Positions 16,669 through 25,688 of a stretch of DNA of 64,000 nucleotides are shown in pieces; the first letter of the stretch is position 1, and each line of letters begins with the position of its first letter. A program made the position numbers and the translations under genes. Origin of the DNA: JAWPMT01 sp965242775 (GTDB lineage: Bacteria; Bacteroidota; Bacteroidia; Cytophagales; Cyclobacteriaceae); assembly GCA_965242775.1 (NCBI GenBank), contig CBDETI010000014.1, positions 248,001 through 312,000 of the forward strand, given 5' to 3'. Under the pieces are notes generated by a model. That model did not search any database and was not told where the DNA came from. It saw nothing but the letters and a program-made list of their open reading frames with translations.

Positions 16669-17935
16669 TATGGAGGGCACGATCACAAATATGGATTCTC
16701 TCCGAGCCACACACGAGACCTTGCAACTGGCAAAAGCAGGTGATGGACTAAAAGCACTGAGGCAAGTGGCTTTCGAAAAATTCTCAGAAACAGGATTTCC
16801 CACGCGGAAATTTGAAGAGTACAAATACTCACCCTTCCAGCCCCTCATCGAGAAATCCGTTGACTTCCTCAAAACCTCTGCAATTGCCAGCCCCGGCGAT
16901 GATATCAAATCACAATTTTGGTCCGGAGAAGGAAGTCATTTGGTCTTTTTCAATGGTAAGCTCAGTCAGGAACATTCGCGACTAGATCAATCCATTGAGC
17001 TCGGTACCATCGCTGAAGACCGATTAGCATCGGCGATTGAAAAGGCACATGATCCATTTTCATGTCTCAATCTGGCATTTTGCGAAGGAGGCACTGCCAT
17101 AGCCTTAAGTTCCCATACCAGCGAGGCCACGGTATTTATTTACAATGTATTTGAACTTTCAGCTGGACAAGTAATAGCACAGCCGCTGTTGGACGTATCT
17201 GTAAAATCCTCAGGGTCTATCAAGGTTATTGAGAAGAACATATTCCGAGGTGAAGGCGACTTGTTTTACAACACGCAATTGTTGGGAGATGTAGCGGCCA
17301 ATGGGCAGTTGAACTGGACTAAAACGCAGGACTATCATGCCAATCACATAGTCGTTGACACTGTTAACATTTCGCAGGAAAAGGATAGCAGATCCTATGT
17401 CAACACGCTTTCATTTTCTGGTAAACTTGTCAGAAACAATCTGAATATTGTTCAGGAGGATGAGCACTGCGAAAGCCATATGCAAGGCCTGTACCTACTG
17501 AATGGCAAGACCCATGTGGATAACCACACTGCCGTAGATCACAAGTTTCCTAACAGCTACAGTGATGAATTGTATAAAGGAATTGTTGACGAACGTTCCA
17601 GGGCCGTTTTCAATGGTAAAATCTATGTAAGGCCCGGGGCTCAGAAGACCAATGCGTTCCAGTCCAACAATAATATCAGCCTATCGGATAGTGCCATTGT
17701 CAATACTAAACCGCAACTGGAAATTTGGGCTGACGATGTTAAATGTTCCCATGGCTGCACTATTGGTCAGTTAGACGAAGAGGCCATATTTTATCTGCGG
17801 GCTCGTGGACTCGATGAGCAATCGGCCAAGGCGATGATGCTGATCGCATTTGCTGAAGACACCCTAAAGAATATTCCATTGGAAGAGGTGAAGGCGGACA
17901 TTTCGCAAAGAATCGTCGAAAGACTCACGGTATGA
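16652..17935 (+). CDS. sufD: Fe-S cluster assembly protein SufD
   Basis: Up to 427 residues. A SufB paralogue that partners SufB and SufC and is needed for iron entry during cluster assembly. The C-terminal SufBD core is clear: QEDEHCESHMQGLYLLNGKTH, then NTKPQLEIWADDVKCSHGCTIGQLDEEAIFYLRARGLDE, with the conserved His in KCSHG. The start is uncertain: ATG codons at 16652 (overlapping sufC), 16670 (one base after the sufC stop) and 16691 are all in frame. The later ones leave the conserved region intact. The stop overlaps the sufS start (ATGA). Confidence 0.94.
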   Translation: MANLFDMEGTITNMDSLRATHETLQLAKAGDGLKALRQVAFEKFSETGFPTRKFEEYKYSPFQPLIEKSVDFLKTSAIASPGDDIKSQFWSGEGSHLVFFNGKLSQEHSRLDQSIELGTIAEDRLASAIEKAHDPFSCLNLAFCEGGTAIALSSHTSEATVFIYNVFELSAGQVIAQPLLDVSVKSSGSIKVIEKNIFRGEGDLFYNTQLLGDVAANGQLNWTKTQDYHANHIVVDTVNISQEKDSRSYVNTLSFSGKLVRNNLNIVQEDEHCESHMQGLYLLNGKTHVDNHTAVDHKFPNSYSDELYKGIVDERSRAVFNGKIYVRPGAQKTNAFQSNNNISLSDSAIVNTKPQLEIWADDVKCSHGCTIGQLDEEAIFYLRARGLDEQSAKAMMLIAFAEDTLKNIPLEEVKADISQRIVERLTV

Positions 17936-19167
17936 CCTCCACCCACCCATCAATAATTGAAGCGATCCGCGGGGAGTTTCCCATCCTTCATCAACAAGTC
18001 AACGGAAAGGATCTGATCTATTTTGATAATGCCGCAACAGCCCAAAAGCCAAAACGGGTGATTGAGGCTTTACAGCATTATTATACGAACAACAACGCCA
18101 ATATACACCGAGGCATACATGCTTTGGCTGAGCGGGCGACAAGTGACTTTGAGGAAACGCGGAAAGAAATTGCAAGATTCATCAATGCCAACGAAACAGA
18201 AGAGATCGTAATCACCAAAGGCACCACTGAAGGAATCAACCTGGTAGCCCAGTCATTTGGGAGGAAGTTTCTGCAGGCGGGTGATGAGATACTTATCTCC
18301 GAAATGGAGCATCATTCCAATATTGTCCCCTGGCAGATGGTGGCAGTTCAAACAGGAGCCATCGTCAAAGTGATCCCAATCACGGACAAGGGAGAGTTAG
18401 ATCTTGAGGCATTTGAAAATTTGCTGTCGACGAAGACGAAAATTCTGGCAGTAGGGTATATTTCCAATAGCCTGGGAACGATCAACCCCATCCGGGGTAT
18501 GATCAAAGCAGCCAAGGCCGTGGGTGCGAAAACACTGATTGATGGTGCCCAGGCAGCACCCCATACAAAGATTGACGTGCAGGCTTTGGATTGTGATTTT
18601 TTCGCTTTTTCGGGTCACAAGATGTACGGACCTACCGGCGTGGGAGCATTATACGGCAAACGCCAGGTATTGGAAAAAATGGATCCCTATCAGGGCGGTG
18701 GCGAAATGATCAAGGAAGTTTCCTTTCAGGGAACCACTTACAACGATATACCTTACAAGTTTGAGGCGGGCACACCAAATATAGGCGATGTTATTGCCTT
18801 GAAACAGGCCATCCATTTCATCGAAGAAATTGGTCACGATGTGATCGCCACCCACGAGAACGACCTACTAAAATATGGCTCAGAGAAGTTGAAAGAGATT
18901 TCAGGGTTTGTACCCATCGGGACTGCTGACCACAAGGCCTCGGTAATCTCGTTTAACCTGGAAGGTGTACATCCTTTTGATTTGGGCATGTTCCTGGATG
19001 CCAAGGGCATTGCTATTCGTACGGGACATCACTGCACACAGCCAGTCATGGACCGTTTTAAAATAGAGGGTACAGCCAGAGCTTCTTTTGCGGTATACAA
19101 TACCCGGAAGGAGATAGATATCTTTGTGGAAGCTGTAAATGAGATCTATCTGAAATTCAAGAAATGA
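17932..19167 (+). CDS. sufS: Cysteine desulfurase SufS
   Basis: A 411-residue PLP enzyme that strips sulfur from cysteine for Fe-S assembly. The PLP lysine is in FFAFSGHKMYGPTGVG, and the catalytic persulfide Cys is in RTGHHCTQPVMDRF near residue 365. EMEHHSNIVPWQ and DGAQAAPH are also family markers. The type II (SufS/CsdA) form is supported by the short loop around the Cys and by the sufE gene next door. Coupled by ATGA overlaps to sufD before it and sufE after it. Confidence 0.97.
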   Translation: MTSTHPSIIEAIRGEFPILHQQVNGKDLIYFDNAATAQKPKRVIEALQHYYTNNNANIHRGIHALAERATSDFEETRKEIARFINANETEEIVITKGTTEGINLVAQSFGRKFLQAGDEILISEMEHHSNIVPWQMVAVQTGAIVKVIPITDKGELDLEAFENLLSTKTKILAVGYISNSLGTINPIRGMIKAAKAVGAKTLIDGAQAAPHTKIDVQALDCDFFAFSGHKMYGPTGVGALYGKRQVLEKMDPYQGGGEMIKEVSFQGTTYNDIPYKFEAGTPNIGDVIALKQAIHFIEEIGHDVIATHENDLLKYGSEKLKEISGFVPIGTADHKASVISFNLEGVHPFDLGMFLDAKGIAIRTGHHCTQPVMDRFKIEGTARASFAVYNTRKEIDIFVEAVNEIYLKFKK

Positions 19168-19604
19168 GCCAAATTCTGGAAAAACAGGAAGCGCTAATTG
19201 AGGAATTTGCCATGTTGGCTGAGGACTTTGAAATGTCCATCAACTACATCATGGAATTGGGAGAGCAAATGGAAGGCTTGCCAGAAGAAGATCGTTCTGA
19301 AGAAAATATTGTCAAAGGGTGTCAATCAAAGGTTTGGCTTACCGCGAACCTGGAAGAGGGGAAAGTGGTTTATAGAGGAGATTCAAATACAGCGATCACT
19401 AAAGGTTTGGTGAGTTTATTGATTCGGGTGCTATCTAATGAGAAGCCAGAGGACATTCTCAATGAAGAAATCACCTTCCCTGGAAAGATTGGACTGAATC
19501 GATTCATAGGAACCCAAAGATCCAATGGGTTTGGGGCTATGATCAAACAGATGAAAATTTATGCGTTGGCTTACAGTGCGATGAAAAAGGAGGCAAAGCA
19601 ATGA
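19164..19604 (+). CDS. sufE: Sulfur acceptor protein SufE
   Basis: A 146-residue protein that takes persulfide sulfur from SufS and passes it to SufB. The acceptor Cys lies in NIVKGCQSKVWL near residue 52, the SufE signature. LIEEFAMLAEDFEMSINYIMELG at the N-terminus is the usual helical start. ATGA overlaps at both ends tie it to sufS and sufT, so equal expression is expected. Confidence 0.95.
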   Translation: MSQILEKQEALIEEFAMLAEDFEMSINYIMELGEQMEGLPEEDRSEENIVKGCQSKVWLTANLEEGKVVYRGDSNTAITKGLVSLLIRVLSNEKPEDILNEEITFPGKIGLNRFIGTQRSNGFGAMIKQMKIYALAYSAMKKEAKQ

Positions 19605-19930
19605 GCGAATTAAGCGAACAACAGTCCCTGGAATTGAAAGAAAAAGTAGTGGGTGCCATCAAGGAAGTCTATGACCCGGAAATTCCCGTGGATGTGTACG
19701 AGCTGGGGCTGATCTATGAAATAAATATTTTCCCCATTAACAATATTCACGTGCTGATGACCCTTACTTCTCCGGCTTGCCCCTCTGCGGAGGCGATCCC
19801 CGATGAGATCAAGACAAAAATCAGTGAGCTGGAGGAGGTTAATGACGTGGACGTTGAAGTGACATTTGATCCCCCATACGCGACGGACATGATGTCAGAG
19901 GCGGCGAGGTTAGAACTCGGATTTATGTAA
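19601..19930 (+). CDS. sufT: SUF-associated DUF59 (MIP18-type) protein SufT
   Basis: A 109-residue single-domain DUF59/MIP18 protein. Visible markers are YDPEIPVDVYELGLIYEI and the Cys-containing MTLTSPACPSAEAIP, where Cys likely binds a cluster or sulfur. The DPPYATDMMSEAAR tail is also typical. SufT-like proteins help deliver or mature Fe-S clusters to client proteins. Position after sufE with an ATGA overlap supports a role in the SUF pathway. Confidence 0.92.
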   Translation: MSELSEQQSLELKEKVVGAIKEVYDPEIPVDVYELGLIYEINIFPINNIHVLMTLTSPACPSAEAIPDEIKTKISELEEVNDVDVEVTFDPPYATDMMSEAARLELGFM

Positions 19931-19968
19931 GACTTTAGATTTTTAAGAATATTTAAACACAGAATAAA

Positions 19969-20385
19969 ATGTATCCCGAAGAATTAGTAGCACCCATGCG
20001 TGCTGAATTGACCGGTGTAGGATTTGAAGAGTTGAAATCGGCTGAGGCGGTACAAAGCCACATCGAAAACGTTAAAGGAACATCGCTGGTGGTCATCAAC
20101 TCCGTTTGCGGCTGTGCTGCCGGGGCGGCAAGACCAGGTGTTTCACATGCCTTACACGTCAGCAATAAAAAACCTGACAACCTGGCGACGGTATTTGCTG
20201 GGGTTGATACCGAGGCAACGGCTAAAGCCAGAGAGTACACCTTGCCATACCCCCCCTCCTCTCCATCCATTGCCTTGTTCAAGGATGGGGATTTGATCCA
20301 TTTTGTAGAAAGGCATCACATAGAAGGGCGATCTGCGCAAATGATCTCCGATCACCTTCAGGAGGTATTTAAGGAATATTGCTAG
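19969..20385 (+). CDS. Bacilliredoxin (BrxA/BrxB, YphP/YqiW family)
   Basis: A 138-residue thioredoxin-like protein with the CGC active site in VVINSVCGCAAGAARPG near residue 48. Bacilliredoxins remove mixed disulfides of bacillithiol from proteins, and some have weak disulfide isomerase activity. YPPSSPSIALFKDGDLIHFVERHHIEGR forms the second half of the domain. It lies 38 bp after sufT and before a strong terminator, so it is probably the last gene of the SUF transcript, linking thiol repair with Fe-S assembly. Confidence 0.93.
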   Translation: MYPEELVAPMRAELTGVGFEELKSAEAVQSHIENVKGTSLVVINSVCGCAAGAARPGVSHALHVSNKKPDNLATVFAGVDTEATAKAREYTLPYPPSSPSIALFKDGDLIHFVERHHIEGRSAQMISDHLQEVFKEYC

Positions 20386-20403
20386 TCAATACAGGCACTA
20401 GTT

Positions 20404-20437
20404 AAAAAGCCATACCTCGTGTATGGCTTTTTTTGTT
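20404..20437 (+). terminator. Terminator of the SUF operon
   Basis: AAAAAGCCATAC (20404-20415) pairs perfectly with GTATGGCTTTTT (20421-20432), followed by more T. It lies 19 bp after the bacilliredoxin stop. Confidence 0.9.
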
Positions 20438-20512
20438 TTAAAAAAAATCAGGAAAACTTACATATTCTGAATTTTTGACGTTTCTATAGATAGAACCTAG
20501 CAATGAAAACAA

Positions 20513-21649
20513 ATGAACCGCCTAAAATCGCATTTGCTTGCGGCAGCTTTCGCAGCACTATCCCTATTTTCCTCCTGCTTAGACAGTTTTAATTCTACAC
20601 CGGATCCAAACGAGGTAGTCGAAATACCTGGATTTGATGGAGATGGTTTTATCCAACCCTATGACATCAACGACGCTAATGAAATCGTGGGCTACCATGG
20701 AGATGCCTGGCCCCTAAGTGTTGCCGACTTTTATCAAGAGCGCTTTGCCATTGGTTTTATAATTAATTCGGATGGTTCGGGATTCCGGGAACTTCGGAAA
20801 GAGGACCACCAAAACAATTGGCCATTTGCCATCAATACCCAGGGACAGATTGCCGGAGCCTATATGCCTTTTGGGAATTACCTGGGAGAATATGTACCAA
20901 CGTTTGCTTATACCATGGACAAAAGCGGCGAAGATTTTCAGGATCTGCACCCGGAAGGCTACTTCTATTCTCAAGCTACTCACATCACCGAATCAGGCAT
21001 TATTCTGGGTGAGTACGGCCCGGATGCGTTGGAATCAATCGCTTGCCTTTTTAGGGGAGACTCTATTGTGAATCTGGTCGACCCGGCTCGTGTGAAATTC
21101 TCGCGAGTTGAATGTGCCAACAACGAACTGGCTATCATCCAAGGCATAGCAGATGGTAAGCCAACCTACTTCAAATACGCATTTGATTCCGAGGAACTGA
21201 CCCCTCTGACCATTGACGAAAAAATAGCAGATTTTTCTAATCTTCATGACATCAACGATGACGGCCTTGCAGTAGGTTTTTATGTAGATGTGGACCAAAG
21301 CGAACGATCCATTGGCCTGGTTTACGACACGAATACAGATCAACACCGAACATTCCTGGAATCAAAGAAACAACAGGGGTCCACTTTCCATGACTATAAC
21401 TTTACCGGGATCAACAATGATGGCATGATGGTCGGAAGGTCCGGCCGGGATTTTCACGGTTTGTTACAGTTACGGTCCATGAAGATGAGATCTGATTTTT
21501 CAGAATTCAGAGACATTACACCCCCAAATGATGGAATTTACAGTGAAATGGTGGCGATTAACAATCTGGGTTTAGGCCTTGGCTCGATTGGGCTACCGCG
21601 TAGAAATAATGCTGTGTACAACAAGATCTTTGTAATACAAATAGACTAG
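20513..21649 (+). CDS. Lipoprotein with HAF-type repeats
   Basis: A 378-residue lipoprotein: the signal peptide ends in the lipobox LFSSC, giving a lipidated Cys near residue 22. The mature part contains at least six imperfect repeats of the pattern IN(D/N)xGxxxGxxG, for example INDANEIVGYHG, INTQGQIAGAY, INDDGLAVGFY and INNDGMMVGRSG. This matches the HAF extracellular repeat family, likely a beta-propeller or similar fold at the cell surface. Function unknown. It is monocistronic and convergent with the following gene, with 10 bp between the stop codons. Confidence 0.8.
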   Translation: MNRLKSHLLAAAFAALSLFSSCLDSFNSTPDPNEVVEIPGFDGDGFIQPYDINDANEIVGYHGDAWPLSVADFYQERFAIGFIINSDGSGFRELRKEDHQNNWPFAINTQGQIAGAYMPFGNYLGEYVPTFAYTMDKSGEDFQDLHPEGYFYSQATHITESGIILGEYGPDALESIACLFRGDSIVNLVDPARVKFSRVECANNELAIIQGIADGKPTYFKYAFDSEELTPLTIDEKIADFSNLHDINDDGLAVGFYVDVDQSERSIGLVYDTNTDQHRTFLESKKQQGSTFHDYNFTGINNDGMMVGRSGRDFHGLLQLRSMKMRSDFSEFRDITPPNDGIYSEMVAINNLGLGLGSIGLPRRNNAVYNKIFVIQID

Positions 21650-21659
21650 CGGCCTTCTC

Positions 21660-24524
21660 CTATTCGAACTGAATCGGTTTTACTTGAAAGTGCTGCTTGC
21701 GAAAAGTCCAGTCTACCGACTGACTACCATGGGCAATCATTTTTAGTAGAATAGGATTTTTGCTGGGCCCTTCATGTGCCTCAGGTAGGTTTACTACAAA
21801 ATTCTGAATCGCCTGGCCTGTCGCAACTCGTCGGAGCGCACCTGTGATCACTCCGGGTTTCGTTAATTTCTTAAAATTGGACCTTTTCACGAATCGATTT
21901 TCGCATGCTCTCCTGAGGTCATTTTCATCAATAGCAACACACTCTTTAATCAATTCATCATAGTACTTGCCTGCTGCCGATTTTGTAAGGAAGGTGCAAC
22001 GATGGTCATGTTCACCAGGCGATTTATGAGTTTTTTTGCAATACTTCCTAGCACTACGCTGTTGGCTGCGTAAATCCTTCTTGGCACATTTCTTCAACCA
22101 GACCCTGTCCGCCTTATATGCTAACTTGATAAGGCCATCCATCTTCATTCTCAAACCCGAGGCTGTATTTAGATAGGCATTAATCACCTGTGGAGAATCA
22201 ATATCGAAGTGCTCACTACTGTCTGGCAATTCGAATGTCAGAAAATCATTTGGATCACCAAAGGCGATGAGTTTCGTTGGGTATTTGGCTTCAGTAAATC
22301 CTTCACCTAAAATCCTTTGGTAATAGTCATTTAAAGATAGTTTCCTGTCAATCTTAGTGATGTTGATTAACCCCAATTGGTTTGTGAACATGAACCATTC
22401 AGGGGTTTTGCACAAGACCTTCCCTACGTTTTGGTCATTCACATTTCTTCCGGAATTCCTGTTCACGTAATCAAACAATAGCCAGCTTCCCAAGCTGCCG
22501 CTAAGCATGAAATTGGTAGCAGAATCTCTTTCCGCCATGAGTTGAAAAGTAAAGGACGCTAAGCTGTCAAAGGCCTTGCTGTACCCGTTGATCATCACTG
22601 CCACATCACCCAAACCATCTGTTATAATCTCCCTTTTCAACAAACCAGTCGCTCTGCTGGCCTGATCAAGATCACTATTACCCTTCAGCCAGTTCTTAAC
22701 ATCGGTGGTCATGGGTGACCAATAGAGTGTCAGAAACCTGATCCTCCTATCCTTTTTATCTTGGAACTCCAGCACCCGAACAGATGATGTCTGCCCAGTT
22801 ATTTCATCATTAAAGTAATAAACTGAGTCTTCTACAGGCGTGATGTAAAAATCCAATTCCTTCACGAGCGAAGAGATTGTCTGCTCATAATGATTTGGTG
22901 GTTTGGTCCGCATGCCATGAATCAACAAAACTTGAGTTAGCCTGGCTGTGTCTATCGCCGATTCCATACCTGCAATTCCTCCATAGATGGAATCAACCTG
23001 ATAGGAAGGATTTCTGAATGGTAAAATGGACGAACCAAAACCAGCCGATAAAGCCGAAGACGCGAGCCCAAGTGTTTTGCCAAGTCCTAAGTTTGGCTTT
23101 TTGGGCTCATTTATCAGTTTATCCTCAATTTCAACCGGGGGCTCAAAGAATAGATCGGATTTTATTTCATTTCTCCGACTTCCCGACCCTTCCATGATCG
23201 CATCAAGTATCGCCCTGTCACTCCGGGCTGTTTCCTGAGCTGCGTCGAGGCTCAGCAGGAGCTTTTGCTTTCTTTTCGTCTCATCCACAATTCCGTAAAG
23301 GCCATCGGGATCTACCACAGGGATAGAATTTAAAGCCTGCATTAAACCCTGAGGGTCAAACTCCCACACGACTGAATTCTGCGTGCGCACATTGACGACC
23401 TTCAAACGGGGCTCGGAGGTTTTCAACATTCTAAAGCCGAAGGGGTCGTCCTCGTCAAAAAAGGCGACTACCTGCAAGGTATCAGCAGAATTACGCGCGT
23501 ATTCCTGAAAATTTTGGAGAATACTTGAGTGATCTTCGGGTAGCCTGCGCAAGCTATCCGATTTTAAATTGAAAAGGGCGGTGAACGGGATTTGGTTAGA
23601 AATAAGGAAAATCCGGTTCAGGTTATGACATTTCTCTCTTGTTTGCTCCTTAATCCCCTTTTCCAGTTTTAAGAGCACTTCGTCGACAGAAGCAAGACGC
23701 ACCTTAGCTTGATTTATTACTGGAACGTAGGCCGCTCTAAAAGCTGAAGTATCACTCCCAAAGAAAGGTGATGAATTTGCTATGGACTCCAAGTGACCTA
23801 CATCGACACATGCCCTTAACTTCTCCGTGAAAGCCAATGCTGAATCCTGGGTGATCTTCAGGTCGTGGAAGTAGTCCATCACAAGTTGACTTCCAAGACC
23901 TCCACCAATTACTGCTGTTTCCGTGCTCCCTGATGGGATAGACTCAAAACCCGCCCTGACAGCCCTCAACATACGCTCATGATAGTAGTCATTTGAATAC
24001 AAGCCCAAATCAACAAAGGCGTCAAGAAAAAGATCATGCTTCAGCCATTGGGCTACTCCGGTCCTATATTCCGACTCATCATATTTTAATAAGAACTCTT
24101 TGACCCTGCTGGTAATTGGCGACCAAAAGATCTCAATTACGTGAATTTCTCTTCCATTTTCTTTTTTGAAACTGGTTTGCAGTACTTCCCAGGGCAACGG
24201 ACCAATCTCATTATTTCCAACTATGCCCGAGCTATCCCTGGCAATTATTGTTGCTTGTCCAAACGTGTCCGTCCCAAAAATCTTCTTTTTAACCTGATGC
24301 CAATGATCTTTTTTCTTCTCTCTTATCCCGTGTATAAGAATCACACTAGAGACTTCATTGGAATCCAATACTTTCTGAAGACCCGAGTAATGCCCGACGC
24401 TGTAAGTCAGATCGCTCGGAACATTAATCTCTAAATCGGCTTTATTGCGAATGTATCTTAGCGCCTTTTTCGTGCAGGACGCAAACACTAGAACAACGAA
24501 AAGACCAATTATGTACCTATTCAT
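21660..24524 (-). CDS. Large lipoprotein with two alpha/beta-hydrolase-like domains
   Basis: A 954-residue lipoprotein (lipobox FASC, Cys17). Two related halves are visible. Domain 1 has VILIHGIR at 61-68, IFWSPITSRVK at 132-142 and an elbow GGGLGSQLVMDY at 207-218. Domain 2 has VLLIHGMR at 532-539, YWSPMTTDVK at 601-610 and SGSLGSWLLFDY at 675-686. Each is followed by an acidic motif (FFDEDDPFGF and FGDPNDFLTF). The nucleophile serine expected in GxSLG is present in domain 2 (Ser677) but replaced by Gly209 in domain 1, so only the second is likely active. The C-terminal ~130 residues are Lys/Cys rich. I do not recognise a named family; a serine hydrolase or esterase anchored in the envelope is inferred. 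Confidence 0.7.
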   Translation of the reverse strand: MNRYIIGLFVVLVFASCTKKALRYIRNKADLEINVPSDLTYSVGHYSGLQKVLDSNEVSSVILIHGIREKKKDHWHQVKKKIFGTDTFGQATIIARDSSGIVGNNEIGPLPWEVLQTSFKKENGREIHVIEIFWSPITSRVKEFLLKYDESEYRTGVAQWLKHDLFLDAFVDLGLYSNDYYHERMLRAVRAGFESIPSGSTETAVIGGGLGSQLVMDYFHDLKITQDSALAFTEKLRACVDVGHLESIANSSPFFGSDTSAFRAAYVPVINQAKVRLASVDEVLLKLEKGIKEQTREKCHNLNRIFLISNQIPFTALFNLKSDSLRRLPEDHSSILQNFQEYARNSADTLQVVAFFDEDDPFGFRMLKTSEPRLKVVNVRTQNSVVWEFDPQGLMQALNSIPVVDPDGLYGIVDETKRKQKLLLSLDAAQETARSDRAILDAIMEGSGSRRNEIKSDLFFEPPVEIEDKLINEPKKPNLGLGKTLGLASSALSAGFGSSILPFRNPSYQVDSIYGGIAGMESAIDTARLTQVLLIHGMRTKPPNHYEQTISSLVKELDFYITPVEDSVYYFNDEITGQTSSVRVLEFQDKKDRRIRFLTLYWSPMTTDVKNWLKGNSDLDQASRATGLLKREIITDGLGDVAVMINGYSKAFDSLASFTFQLMAERDSATNFMLSGSLGSWLLFDYVNRNSGRNVNDQNVGKVLCKTPEWFMFTNQLGLINITKIDRKLSLNDYYQRILGEGFTEAKYPTKLIAFGDPNDFLTFELPDSSEHFDIDSPQVINAYLNTASGLRMKMDGLIKLAYKADRVWLKKCAKKDLRSQQRSARKYCKKTHKSPGEHDHRCTFLTKSAAGKYYDELIKECVAIDENDLRRACENRFVKRSNFKKLTKPGVITGALRRVATGQAIQNFVVNLPEAHEGPSKNPILLKMIAHGSQSVDWTFRKQHFQVKPIQFE

Positions 24525-24609
24525 GTCCGATGACCCATTTTTTGCCCAATTAAGTTAGGGATAGTTAAGAGACTGGCAAATACCTGATTCTAGGTATTTT
24601 GAACCATAT

Positions 24610-24617
24610 TATTTTTG
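24610..24617 (+). promoter_or_regulatory. -7 box (TATTTTTG) very close to the dCMP deaminase start
   Basis: TATTTTTG fits TAnnTTTG but ends only 5 nt before the ATG at 24623. If used, the mRNA would be nearly leaderless. Confidence 0.3.
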
Positions 24618-24622
24618 CCAGG

Positions 24623-25108
24623 ATGAATAACCGACCCGCTTTTGACGACATATTTATGCAGCTGGCCGTTAATTTGGCGAGCCGGTCACATTGCATAAAA
24701 AGGCATGTAGGTGCTGTCCTTACGCGCGACACGCGCATCATCTCCATCGGATACAATGGACCACCTGCAGGCACGCACAATTGCGACGAAGAGTGGCCAG
24801 CCGAGGGTTGTCCGCGCGACTCAAAAGGGGGCTGCTCCCTGGCGATCCATGCAGAACAAAATGCGATCCTCTATGCTGTCAAAAACCAGGCAACCATCGA
24901 GGGTTCCACGCTTTATGTAACCCTGTCGCCCTGCCTGGCCTGTGCGAGGATCATTTATACATCGGGCATCCGAACTGTGATTTATCTCAATTCCTACGCG
25001 GAGTTTAAAGGAATAGCCAGCGACGAGGGTGTAGACTTTCTTCAAAGGTTTGGTGTGGAAGTCAAACGTTATGAAGGAGCAATACAAAATAGTACACAGC
25101 TGATTTGA
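24623..25108 (+). CDS. Deoxycytidylate deaminase
   Basis: A zinc-dependent cytosolic deaminase that converts dCMP to dUMP for dTTP synthesis. The zinc motif is HAEQNAIL (His, catalytic Glu) with PCLAC supplying the two Cys. The substrate-side motif SIGYNGPPAGTHNC and the CDEEW..EGCPRD region are typical of dCMP rather than cytidine deaminase. The start at 24623 (MNNRPAFDD) is preferred over an in-frame ATG at 24599, because the extra eight residues are not family-like and overlap promoter-like sequence. ComEB is a homologous name. Transcribed with, or just ahead of, the small lipoprotein gene 37 bp downstream. Confidence 0.93.
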   Translation: MNNRPAFDDIFMQLAVNLASRSHCIKRHVGAVLTRDTRIISIGYNGPPAGTHNCDEEWPAEGCPRDSKGGCSLAIHAEQNAILYAVKNQATIEGSTLYVTLSPCLACARIIYTSGIRTVIYLNSYAEFKGIASDEGVDFLQRFGVEVKRYEGAIQNSTQLI

Positions 25109-25144
25109 TTTTTAAAATTTATTCCATCAAAACGGATACCCGCA

Positions 25145-25678
25145 ATGAAAAAGACTTTAGCCTCCTTTTTTGCTTTCCTGCTCCTCACGAGTTGCTCGTG
25201 GTTTGATCCGGAGGTAACCAATTCCAGCCATAGCTTGCAGATTGATAACCGTTCTTACGTTCCGCTAAATATCACTTATACCGCATCCGATGGCACCGAG
25301 CATACAATCAAAGTGTGGCCCGGCAACCTCAAACCAATCTATGAAAAACTGTCCAACGCCACCTGCGCTAACCCTTATATTGATTGCCTCCATCAACTGC
25401 AGCGCTATGGACTAGGGAGCGTCACATGGGAAGGAGAGGTAAAAGCGTCAGAAGCTGTGATCGATGACCTGTTCTCAGGTCTCCGGGACCTGACCATCAC
25501 ATATAGCCGGGAAGATACACTGCAATATTACGGGTATGAGGTGGTGTTTGATACGCTCCAGATAGATCCAAGAGCGCTGGTAGATCTGCAATCAGACCCA
25601 TTTTCGGATCCGTTTTTTGGCACTACCAACCATAGCTACTACCACGTACTTACTTTTACATCGGACTTAATCGATTAA
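25145..25678 (+). CDS. Hypothetical lipoprotein
   Basis: A 177-residue lipoprotein: MKKTLASFFAFLLLTSC gives a lipidated Cys at residue 17. The mature protein is beta-rich (SLQIDNRSYVPLNITYTASDG) with two Cys in NATCANPYIDCLHQ that could form a disulfide. No family was recognised. It is convergent with the AarF kinase gene (10-bp gap). Confidence 0.75.
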   Translation: MKKTLASFFAFLLLTSCSWFDPEVTNSSHSLQIDNRSYVPLNITYTASDGTEHTIKVWPGNLKPIYEKLSNATCANPYIDCLHQLQRYGLGSVTWEGEVKASEAVIDDLFSGLRDLTITYSREDTLQYYGYEVVFDTLQIDPRALVDLQSDPFSDPFFGTTNHSYYHVLTFTSDLID

Positions 25679-25688
25679 CCAAATAACG

